A stretch of DNA of 10,394 bases from Deltaproteobacteria bacterium. Lineage in GTDB: Bacteria; Desulfobacterota; Syntrophia; Syntrophales; UBA2210. The notes beneath the pieces are model-generated. The model was not told where the DNA came from. It ran no database searches and saw only the letters and a program-made list of their open reading frames with translations. This document shows positions 1 through 5,403 of this stretch, piece by piece. The stretch lies in contig DSBH01000080.1 in assembly GCA_011056825.1 (NCBI GenBank), forward strand, positions 1 to 10,394, in the 5' to 3' direction. The number at the start of each line of letters is the position of its first letter. The stretch's first letter is position 1. The translations under genes were made by a program, and so were the position numbers.

Positions 1-10
1 GAACTCCAGC

Positions 11-55
11 GCAAGGCAACTCCGGTCGCCCTACGGGCTCCCTCCGTTGCCTTGC
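11..55. repeat. Palindromic element with 10-bp perfect arms and an inner hairpin
   Basis: The arms GCAAGGCAAC (11-20) and GTTGCCTTGC (46-55) are exact reverse complements. Between them GCCC (28-31) and GGGC (35-38) form a second small stem around TAC. The element lies just past the stop of the minus-strand ORF at 65-241. Neither strand shows a T-run after the stem, so it is not a classic intrinsic terminator. Its form, long arms with an internal GC hairpin in intergenic DNA, is that of REP-type repeats, but copy number cannot be judged from one window. Confidence 0.6.
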
Positions 56-64
56 CATTGTTCA

Positions 65-241
65 TCATACCATGTAGTGTAATGCAACCTCCATTTTGAG
101 ACACGAATTCAGAAACGGGGGGGAGCCGAGAGCAAGATTGACGGCCTCTTTCGCGTCATGTTCGTTCTCCAGGACGACTTCGATCCCTTCCATCCGGCGG
201 ATAGCCTGGACAATCTGATCCCGCTCCACACGTATTTTCAT
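65..241 (-). CDS. Small hypothetical protein, 58 aa
   Basis: Not recognised. ATG at 239-241 is preceded on the minus strand by AGGAAGAG (244-251), whose GGAA core sits about 5 nt from the start, and the frame runs to TGA at 65-67. The first 40 residues are charged and look like a normal amphipathic sequence (MKIRVERDQIVQAIRRMEGI and onward). The last 20 or so residues are less convincing, so the true gene could be broken or could end differently. There is no signal peptide, membrane segment or cysteine motif. It lies 120 bp downstream of the ElbB-type gene on the same strand, but a possible terminator lies between them, so co-transcription is uncertain. It could also be a chance frame; the ribosome binding site is the main argument for it. 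Confidence 0.45.
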   Translation of the reverse strand: MKIRVERDQIVQAIRRMEGIEVVLENEHDAKEAVNLALGSPPFLNSCLKMEVALHYMV

Positions 242-312
242 CGCTCTTCCTTTTTAGCCTCTCCCGCTCGGAACGCGTCGTTCCCGCTCGTCCGGCGCCG
301 GCGACATGATGA

Positions 313-347
313 AAAGAAGCCGCTTCTTTCCGCGGCGAATTCCGCGG
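313..347 (-). terminator. Possible terminator after the ElbB-type gene
   Basis: Two adjacent inverted repeats follow the stop codon at 362. CCGCGG (330-335) and CCGCGG (342-347) flank a 6-nt loop. AAAGAAG (313-319) and CTTCTTT (323-329) flank a 3-nt loop. Read on the minus strand, the second stem ends in CTTCTTTTC, a short pyrimidine tail. The T-run is modest and the second stem is AT-rich, so termination is plausible but not certain. Confidence 0.35.
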
Positions 348-361
348 GAGGACAATGCTTC

Positions 362-1024
362 TCAATCCACCATCGCCATGATTTCCTTTACCAGCTGTTC
401 GATGCCCTCCGCCACCCGGGATATGGTCGGACCCACCATGTAGGCGGGCGTGGTGACGATTCTGTTCTTGCCATCGACGACGGCTCTGTCCACGCTGCAT
501 GTCACGTGACGCGCGCCCATTTCCTCGATGGCAGACGCCACCGGCGAATCGCTTTCCCCGGTCGTCAATTCCGGCGTGAACCTGCCGAGCACCCGCGCGG
601 CGATGACCGGCGCGATGCACATAAAGGCAAGCGGCTTTTTTCGCCCGTGCATATCAAGAATGAGTCCTTCCACCTCCGGCAAAACGGTGCAACCGCTTCC
701 CGCGACGGTGAAATCGCAGAGGTTTTTCGCCGCCCCGAAGCCCCCGGGAAAAACCAGGGCGTCCAGATCGTCGGCCGTGACATCAGCCAGTCGACGTATT
801 TCACCGCGGGCAAGCCGTGCCGATTCAACGAAAATATCACGGGATTCCGACATGGGCCGATTCGCCGCGTGATCAACCACGTCACGCTGATCCCCCTCGG
901 GAGCCATGCAGACAACATCGGCACCGGCGCGGTCCAGAAAATAGAGAGTCATCGTTGCTTCATAAATTTCCGACCCGTCGAAGACGCCGCACCCCGACAA
1001 GACAACTCCGATTTTCCTGGCCAT
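362..1024 (-). CDS. elbB: ElbB-type DJ-1/PfpI-superfamily protein (isoprenoid biosynthesis glyoxalase ElbB family)
   Basis: At 220 aa this is close to the E. coli ElbB length (217). The family is a DJ-1/PfpI-like class-I glutamine-amidotransferase fold; E. coli ElbB has been reported to have weak glyoxalase activity and was linked to isoprenoid synthesis, but its true role is unsettled. Seen in the sequence: the N-terminal KIGVVLSGCGVFDGSEIYEA block (Cys12), the glycine loop VFPGGFGAAKNL (91-102), and the elbow FMCIAPV with the presumed nucleophile Cys136. No signal peptide; cytosolic. The start at 1024 is chosen over an in-frame ATG at 1054 because AAGGAGG lies 6 nt before it and because it gives the family N-terminus. 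The gene stands 125 bp downstream of the NtrC-type regulator on the same strand, with two stem-loops in the gap. Its metabolic role has no obvious link to the signalling genes around it. Confidence 0.9.
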   Translation of the reverse strand: MARKIGVVLSGCGVFDGSEIYEATMTLYFLDRAGADVVCMAPEGDQRDVVDHAANRPMSESRDIFVESARLARGEIRRLADVTADDLDALVFPGGFGAAKNLCDFTVAGSGCTVLPEVEGLILDMHGRKKPLAFMCIAPVIAARVLGRFTPELTTGESDSPVASAIEEMGARHVTCSVDRAVVDGKNRIVTTPAYMVGPTISRVAEGIEQLVKEIMAMVD

Positions 1025-1030
1025 ATCGTG

Positions 1031-1037
1031 CCTCCTT
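1031..1037 (-). promoter_or_regulatory. Ribosome binding site of the ElbB-type gene
   Basis: AAGGAGG on the minus strand, 6 nt before the ATG at 1022-1024. It decides the start against the upstream in-frame ATG at 1052-1054, which would lie within a stem-loop and has no comparable site. Confidence 0.8.
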
Positions 1038-1053
1038 CCCGGTACCGCGAGCA

Positions 1054-1073
1054 ACCGCGCCGGATGGCGCGGT
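1054..1073 (-). other. 8-bp perfect stem-loop in the leader before the ElbB-type gene
   Basis: ACCGCGCC (1054-1061) and GGCGCGGT (1066-1073) pair perfectly around a 4-nt loop, 30 nt upstream of the start codon. There is no T-run after it on either strand, so it is more likely an mRNA leader hairpin or part of a termination or processing region than a complete terminator. Confidence 0.45.
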
Positions 1074-1106
1074 ATGTCATCTTCCGTGATATTTTCTCAG
1101 CCGTGC

Positions 1107-1133
1107 CCTGCCGGCACATTCTCCGCCGGCAGG
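1107..1133 (-). terminator. GC-rich 9-bp stem-loop after the NtrC-type gene
   Basis: CCTGCCGGC (1107-1115) and GCCGGCAGG (1125-1133) are exact reverse complements around a 9-nt loop, starting 17 nt past the stop codon at 1150. Position and stem strength suit a terminator of the regulator gene. However, the minus strand reads GCACGGCTGAG after the stem, with no U-tract, so it may act as a Rho-assisted or 3'-end stabilising hairpin instead. Confidence 0.4.
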
Positions 1134-1149
1134 TTCGGGATTCCCGGTT

Positions 1150-2529
1150 CTATTCGATTCGGTAACGTTTCAGCTTTTCCACGTAGGTCGTTCGGTTGAG
1201 GTTAAGAAGCTTCGCAGCTTTGTTTTTAACCCCGCCCGATTTTCTCAGCGCCTTCAGAAGCAGGTCCCGCTCGAACTGGTCGATAAGGGATGTTATATTC
1301 AAACCCTCGTCAGGAATATGAATGCTCGGCGGTGTCGATCCGTCGCGGCTGACGGCCTGGCGGATTTTCTCGGGCAGATCCTGTTCATCGATCACGCCCT
1401 CTCCCTTCATAACCACAAGCATTTCTATGATGTTCTGGAGCTCGCGCACGTTTCCGGGCCAATGATAATGAAGCATCAGTTCAACGGCCCGGTCGCTTAC
1501 TCCCTCGATGCGTTTTTTATTCGATTTCTTGAACACGTTGATGAAATGTTTGATTAACGAAGGTATGTCCTCCTTCCGTTCCCTCAGCGGCGGCAGGGTA
1601 ATGGGAATAACGTTGATCCGGTAAAACAGGTCTTCCCGAAAACGCTTTTCTTTGACGGCCTTTTCCAGGTCCTGGTTCGTGGCGGTGATGATGCGTACAT
1701 CGGCGTCGATCGTCTGCGTGCCGCCGATCCTCTCGAACTGTCTTTCCTGGATTACCCGAAGCAGCTTTACCTGCAGCGACGGGCTCATATCGCCTATTTC
1801 GTCGAGAAATATGGATCCACGCTGGGCAAGTTCGAACCTGCCCGTCCTGCTTCGAACGGCGCCGGTAAATGCCCCTTTTTCGTGGCCGAACATCTCACTC
1901 TCCAGCAATTCTTCCGGAATGGCTCCGCAATTAACAGTCACGAGCGGGAAGGACCGCCGTTCGCTGTTGAAGTGGAGGGCCCGGGCCACAAGTTCCTTGC
2001 CCGTGCCGCTTTCACCATAGATGATGACGGTGCTGTCGGTTTCCGCGACTTTTCTGACGGCATCGAAAACCTGCCTCATGCCGCCGCTCAGGCCGATCAT
2101 GCGGCCGAAATCATATTTGTCGTGCAGCTGGTCCTTCAGGGATTCGTTTTCTTCCCGAAGGCGGGCGAAGGACAACGCCCTTTCCACGGACAGATGGACA
2201 CGGTCGGGTTTGAGAGGCTTGGTAATGTAATCGTAGGCGCCCAGCTTCATGGCCTCAACAGCGCTGCTGACGGATGCGTAGCCGGTGACGACGATCACGA
2301 CTATGCCGGAATCTTGTTCCTTGAGGCGTTTCAGAAGCTCCATGCCGTCGAGGCGCGGCATTTTCAGGTCAGTAATCACCAGATCGTACATACCGTCCGA
2401 AAATACCCTCAGTGCCTCTTCCCCGTCGCCGGCCACGTCGACGCGACCGGCGTCGGAAGACAGCATTTCGAGGAGGTTCTCCCGATTGATCGCGTTATCA
2501 TCGACGACAAGGATTCTGGGCTTTCTCAT
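1150..2529 (-). CDS. NtrC-family sigma-54-dependent response regulator, FleQ-like HTH end
   Basis: 459 aa with three domains. The receiver spans about 4-118, with acidic pocket VVDD, phospho-acceptor Asp54 (TDLKMP), Thr82 and Lys104. The AAA+ sigma-54 interaction domain spans about 142-375, with Walker A GESGTGKE (172-179), the sigma-54 loop GAFTGA (219-224), Walker B FLDE (241-244) and the RELQN segment. A Fis-type HTH occupies about 415-457. All residues needed for phosphorylation, ATP hydrolysis and sigma-54 contact are present, so it should be an active activator. The HTH ends in LNLNRTTYVEKLKR; the NRTT-VEKL pattern is like FleQ/FlrA flagellar activators rather than NtrC itself, which is suggestive only. 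The ATG at 2529 is chosen because the receiver begins right there; GGAG lies only 3 nt before it, so the GTG at 2538 is possible. No cognate kinase gene adjoins it. It is divergent from the sigma-28-type operon at 2776, and a sigma-54 promoter lies at 4546. Confidence 0.93.
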   Translation of the reverse strand: MRKPRILVVDDNAINRENLLEMLSSDAGRVDVAGDGEEALRVFSDGMYDLVITDLKMPRLDGMELLKRLKEQDSGIVVIVVTGYASVSSAVEAMKLGAYDYITKPLKPDRVHLSVERALSFARLREENESLKDQLHDKYDFGRMIGLSGGMRQVFDAVRKVAETDSTVIIYGESGTGKELVARALHFNSERRSFPLVTVNCGAIPEELLESEMFGHEKGAFTGAVRSRTGRFELAQRGSIFLDEIGDMSPSLQVKLLRVIQERQFERIGGTQTIDADVRIITATNQDLEKAVKEKRFREDLFYRINVIPITLPPLRERKEDIPSLIKHFINVFKKSNKKRIEGVSDRAVELMLHYHWPGNVRELQNIIEMLVVMKGEGVIDEQDLPEKIRQAVSRDGSTPPSIHIPDEGLNITSLIDQFERDLLLKALRKSGGVKNKAAKLLNLNRTTYVEKLKRYRIE

Positions 2530-2608
2530 CAGCTCCACACATACCGCATGCCGGCACAAAAAAGCGAAGGATGGAGGAACCGCGCCGGCGAGACCTTCCA
2601 GTCAGGGT

Positions 2609-2637
2609 GATGTAAACAAAATATTCACAATAGTCAA
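2609..2637 (-). promoter_or_regulatory. Candidate sigma-70-type promoter of the NtrC-type gene
   Basis: On the minus strand TTGACT (2632-2637) and TACATC (2609-2614) are spaced by 17 nt, about 80 nt before the start codon. The -35 is good (5 of 6) and the -10 is weak (3 of 6), so an activator may be needed. Confidence 0.4.
2611..2629. promoter_or_regulatory. Imperfect inverted repeat TGTAAA-N7-TTCACA, possible operator
   Basis: TGTAAA (2611-2616) and TTCACA (2624-2629) form a near-palindrome with one mismatch per arm, lying over the spacer and -10 of the minus-strand promoter. The shape resembles CRP/FNR-family half-sites, but the spacing and the factor are unknown. Confidence 0.3.
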
Positions 2638-2697
2638 CCGTAAAGAACCCCCGGCAAACAGCCGAAGCGGGAGTTCAGTCACATAATTAAAAAATAT

Positions 2698-2725
2698 TAA
2701 AGTAAAGGACAGGACCTGCCGATAA
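2698..2725 (+). promoter_or_regulatory. Sigma-28 (FliA)-type promoter
   Basis: TAAAGTAA (2698-2705), 12 nt, then GCCGATAA (2718-2725). The -10 is an exact match to the FliA consensus GCCGATAA. The -35 matches TAAAGTTT at 6 of 8 positions, and the spacer is one nt longer than the usual 11. The expected start of transcription is near 2732, giving a leader of about 45 nt before the GTG start at 2776. No sigma-70 pair of similar quality was seen in this direction. Confidence 0.75.
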
Positions 2726-2775
2726 AGGGTTTAAAGAACCATCCATATTGACCATCAAGCAAGAAAGGTTCAGCC

Positions 2776-2988
2776 GTGACAATTTCCTCGTACCAGATTG
2801 ACACCGTGCTGCGAGTCTACACGCGGCAGAACAACGCGAAAACCGCGCCTTCCGGAGCGAGAAAAGGGACCGGCGACGCCTATCAGGACAAGGTGACTCT
2901 CGGCGGGAACGGCGGCAGGAACGACGCCCTCGAAAAAATTTCCTACAGCCTGGTCGACATCCTGCTCAGCGCCGGAAACAAGCAATGA
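2776..2988 (+). CDS. Small FlgM-associated-like protein (DVU0524 type), 70 aa
   Basis: 70 aa with a GTG start; AAGAAAGG (2761-2768) lies 7 nt before it. The N-terminus SSYQIDTVLRVYTRQ has the SYQ-hydrophobic-VL-VY pattern I associate with small flagellar regulon proteins of sulfate reducers described as FlgM-associated (DVU0524 type). This is from memory and not tested by alignment. The middle is Gly/Lys-rich and probably disordered; the last 20 residues (DALEKISYSLVDILLSAGN) should form a helix. That layout, a flexible body with a C-terminal helix, is also what anti-sigma-28 factor FlgM looks like. The stop overlaps the next start in ATGA, so the two genes are translationally coupled. The sigma-28 promoter upstream supports membership of the late flagellar class. 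Role unproven: a partner of FlgM, of sigma-28 or of the coupled phosphodiesterase are all possible. Confidence 0.8.
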   Translation: MTISSYQIDTVLRVYTRQNNAKTAPSGARKGTGDAYQDKVTLGGNGGRNDALEKISYSLVDILLSAGNKQ

Positions 2989-4505
2989 CGGTCGCTACGG
3001 AAGAACAGCCTGTCGGTGACCTGAAATCAATTCTCGTGGTCGATGACGACGAGGCAACGCGGGGCGTTATCATCGACGCGTTGCGTGAGAGCTGCTATTT
3101 TAACACGCGGGAGGTCGAAAACGGGCAACAGGCGCTGTCTCTTCTCAAAACCGCGTCCTTCGATCTGGTTATCAGCGATCTAAAAATGCCGGGCATGAGC
3201 GGACTTGACCTGCTCACCCGCATCAAGCATCTTGATTCCTCCACGCCCGTTATTATTATCACCGGCTATCCCACTATCGATCTGACGGTTTCCGCCATGA
3301 AGGAAGGCGCCGTCGACTTTCTGACAAAACCTTTCAAAATCGACGATCTCATTTTCAAGGTCAATCTCTATCTTCAGGAACGATCCCTGCTTTCTGAAGA
3401 AGATCGGGACGAACGGGGAACGAGGTGGAAACTCGGTGAAAAAATCCGCGAACTGTCGACGATCAGGCTCATCGGCGAACGGATCGAGCAGCGCCGAGGT
3501 CTTGCCGGCGACGACATGTTCGATGAAATCGTCAAGCTTTCCCTGGCGTTAACACGGGGCGAAACGGGACTTATCGTTCTTGTTGATGAAACCAATAAAT
3601 GTTTCCTCAACAAGAGCATCTGCCACAACAATCAGCGCGCTGATGCCGACTCGGGCGACATGCTTGAGGCACGGCTGACTCCCCTTTTTCGCGAAACCGT
3701 TTTAAGTCGGGCGCCGCTTCTCATTAACGGCGATCACAGTCTTCGTGCCGATGATTCTCTCATCGCTGTTCCCCTCACGATACGGGGCAGCAAGATATTC
3801 GGTATTCTCGCGATCTTCAGCGGCGACGGAACAACGATCTTCACACGGAAAGACCTGACACATGTCCAGAACCTGGCCGAACGGGCGTCGCTGTACCTGG
3901 AAAACACCATTCTCTACGAAAGCCTTTTCGGCAGTATTATGAATACCTTTGAATCGCTGATTCACTCCATCCATGCCCGCGACAACTATACCGAACGGCA
4001 TTCCCGTTCCGTCACGCACCTGTCGCTTCTGACGGCAAAAACTATGGGATGTTCCGACTATGAAATCGAATCGCTCCGCATTTCCGCCCATCTCCACGAC
4101 ATCGGCAAAATCGCCGTACCGGATCATATCCTTCTGAAGCCCGCCCCGCTCAGCGATGACGAATACCGTATCATTCAGACCCATGCCGAGGCCGGCGAAG
4201 ATATTCTCAAGTCCATCGCGCTGTTCGACAGGGAACGGTCAATCGTCCGCCATCACCACGAGCGCTGGGACGGCCGGGGGTATCCAGACGGGCTGACGCG
4301 GAACAAAATTCCCTTACTGGCTCGGATTCTCTCCGTCGCGGACACATTCGACGCCATGACCAGTGACCGACCCTATCGGAAAGCCCTGCCCCCGGCCGTC
4401 GCCGTGGATGAAATACGGGACAACCGCTGGAAACAACTCGACGGGGACGTCGTCGACGCCTTTCTGTCCGCTCTCGACGAGGCTCGGCAACCTTCGAAGC
4501 ATTGA
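2985..4505 (+). CDS. Response regulator with GAF and HD-GYP domains, cyclic-di-GMP phosphodiesterase
   Basis: 506 aa, cytosolic. The receiver spans about 14-130, with VVDDD, phospho-acceptor Asp65 (SDLKMP), Thr93 and Lys115. A coiled linker leads to a GAF-like domain at about 170-310. The HD-GYP domain spans about 318-500. HD-GYP proteins hydrolyse cyclic di-GMP to pGpG or GMP using a di- or tri-metal centre. The signature is intact: HDIGK (371-375), the HHHE run before WDGRGYP (423-434), and SVADTFDAMTSDRPYR (450-465), so I expect real activity rather than a degenerate sensor. Phosphorylation of the receiver, and ligand binding or dimerisation by GAF, would set activity. Translation is coupled to the small 70-aa gene by the ATGA overlap, so both should come from the sigma-28 promoter at 2698-2725. 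That would lower cyclic di-GMP when late flagellar genes are on, which favours motility. The cognate kinase is not evident; the hybrid kinase at 8159-9742 is one candidate. Confidence 0.95.
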   Translation: MTVATEEQPVGDLKSILVVDDDEATRGVIIDALRESCYFNTREVENGQQALSLLKTASFDLVISDLKMPGMSGLDLLTRIKHLDSSTPVIIITGYPTIDLTVSAMKEGAVDFLTKPFKIDDLIFKVNLYLQERSLLSEEDRDERGTRWKLGEKIRELSTIRLIGERIEQRRGLAGDDMFDEIVKLSLALTRGETGLIVLVDETNKCFLNKSICHNNQRADADSGDMLEARLTPLFRETVLSRAPLLINGDHSLRADDSLIAVPLTIRGSKIFGILAIFSGDGTTIFTRKDLTHVQNLAERASLYLENTILYESLFGSIMNTFESLIHSIHARDNYTERHSRSVTHLSLLTAKTMGCSDYEIESLRISAHLHDIGKIAVPDHILLKPAPLSDDEYRIIQTHAEAGEDILKSIALFDRERSIVRHHHERWDGRGYPDGLTRNKIPLLARILSVADTFDAMTSDRPYRKALPPAVAVDEIRDNRWKQLDGDVVDAFLSALDEARQPSKH

Positions 4506-4545
4506 ATCCTTCCTTTCACCGTTTTCCACCGGGCATATTCCTTTG

Positions 4546-4561
4546 TGGCACACATACTGCA
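4546..4561 (+). promoter_or_regulatory. Sigma-54 (-24/-12) promoter of the PilZ gene
   Basis: TGGCAC-N5-CTGCA (4546-4561). GG at 4547-4548 and GC at 4559-4560 have the exact 12-nt offset of sigma-54 promoters, and 10 of the 12 positions of TGGCACG-N4-TTGCW match. Transcription should start near 4572, 37 nt before the ATG at 4609. It lies in the 103-nt gap after the phosphodiesterase gene and would give the PilZ gene its own, activator-dependent control. Confidence 0.75.
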
Positions 4562-4591
4562 TGTATTTCGAAAAGATCACGAGTTCCGATG

Positions 4592-4600
4592 AAGGAAAGG
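4592..4600 (+). promoter_or_regulatory. Ribosome binding site of the PilZ gene
   Basis: AAGGAAAGG ends 8 nt before the ATG at 4609. Together with the sigma-54 promoter it excludes the in-frame ATGs at 4363 and 4561, which lie upstream of the predicted transcript start. Confidence 0.75.
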
Positions 4601-4608
4601 CGCGAGCA

Positions 4609-5376
4609 ATGGAAACGACTCTTCCATCCAGGGGATCAAAGGTCGAACTGAGTTTCGGGTGTGAAAACAGGATGGTGTCCGCCACGGCCGTCGTCGCGGA
4701 CATCGACGGAGACCGTATCGTCCTCGATATTGACGGGGGCGACAATACCATGACGCCCGAACCGGGAACGGACATTTACCTGCTGAAAGGCGGCGGTCTT
4801 TACAACGTCCTCGAATCGAAACATTATCCGCGCATCACCGTTGAAAAGGTTCATGAGCGGCTGCACGCCCGTGTCGACGATATCCTGACGGTGGGATACA
4901 GGCGGGTGCAAGCCCGGGATTATTCAGGCGGTGAAGACCAGGCGCAGATGATTCTTCGGAACGTGTTCGGCGACATACAACATGTCCCCGACGTGGAAAA
5001 CGTTACGCCTGCCATGCTCTACCGTCTCCTTTACCAGCTCAATCTGAAAGTGGACCGCCTTATGGACATGGCCAATCTTGGACGTGACGAATCGTTCCGT
5101 CTTTCAGACCTTGAACGCGTCAACATAAGCGCGTCGGGAATCCGTTTCACGATGCCCGAAAAGCCTGATCCGGACGAGATCATCGCGCTCAGGCTTGACC
5201 TTCCCCTGGAAACCGTCACCCGGCTTGAGGTACTCGGCAAAGTGGTTTCGATCACGCCGGACGATAAGGGAGACGGTTACAGGGTATCAATCGCCTTTAC
5301 CGACCTGCCCGAAGACATGAAAGAAACCATTACGCGGTACGTCTTCAGAAAACAGCGCGAGCTTCTTCGGCGGTAA
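4609..5376 (+). CDS. YcgR-like PilZ-domain protein with helical insertion
   Basis: 255 aa from the ATG with the good ribosome binding site. Residues about 8-75 are beta-rich and resemble the N-terminal YcgR/PilZN flagellar-brake domain. The PilZ signature is split. Arg84 and Arg88 (ERLHAR) supply the RxxxR element, and NISASG (172-177) supplies the [D/N]xSxxG element. Between them is an insertion of about 65 residues with a predicted helix TPAMLYRLLYQLNLKVDRLM (133-152). The C-terminus (ITRYVFRKQRELLRR) is the usual closing helix of PilZ proteins. Both cyclic-di-GMP contact motifs are kept, so binding is likely. A helical insertion inside PilZ is known from tetrameric tPilZ proteins, where it drives oligomer formation; the likeness is by layout only. 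Likely role: a cyclic-di-GMP effector acting on the flagellar motor or on flagellar gene control. It converges on the GAF-PAS gene with 27 nt between stops. Confidence 0.87.
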   Translation: METTLPSRGSKVELSFGCENRMVSATAVVADIDGDRIVLDIDGGDNTMTPEPGTDIYLLKGGGLYNVLESKHYPRITVEKVHERLHARVDDILTVGYRRVQARDYSGGEDQAQMILRNVFGDIQHVPDVENVTPAMLYRLLYQLNLKVDRLMDMANLGRDESFRLSDLERVNISASGIRFTMPEKPDPDEIIALRLDLPLETVTRLEVLGKVVSITPDDKGDGYRVSIAFTDLPEDMKETITRYVFRKQRELLRR

Positions 5377-5403
5377 GCCGCGGATCCGGTCGAACCGTTC
5401 GAA

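Noticed and set aside
1112..1127. Sigma-54-like CGGCAC-N7-GC on the plus strand
   Set aside because: Only about 7 of 12 positions match, it is part of a GC-rich stem-loop, and it points into the antisense of the regulator gene with no gene to drive.
158..1165. Long plus-strand open frame opposite the ElbB-type gene
   Set aside because: It is antisense to a clearly recognisable family member, has a low-complexity His/Arg-rich translation, no domain and no ribosome binding site; a product of GC-rich codon use.
1882..2610. Plus-strand open frame opposite the NtrC-type regulator
   Set aside because: It mirrors the conserved AAA+ and receiver coding sequence; no recognisable motif or start signal.
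3702..4184. Minus-strand open frame opposite the HD-GYP gene
   Set aside because: Antisense to the catalytic domain; the translation shows no family resemblance.
4363..4608. N-terminal extension of the PilZ protein to an ATG inside the HD-GYP gene
   Set aside because: It would overlap the upstream gene by 143 nt, lies before the sigma-54 promoter, has no ribosome binding site, and the added residues look non-coding.
5377..5403. Bidirectional terminator between the PilZ and GAF-PAS genes
   Set aside because: The 27-nt gap holds only a 4-bp stem (CGGT-CGA-ACCG) and no T-run on either side; too weak to call.
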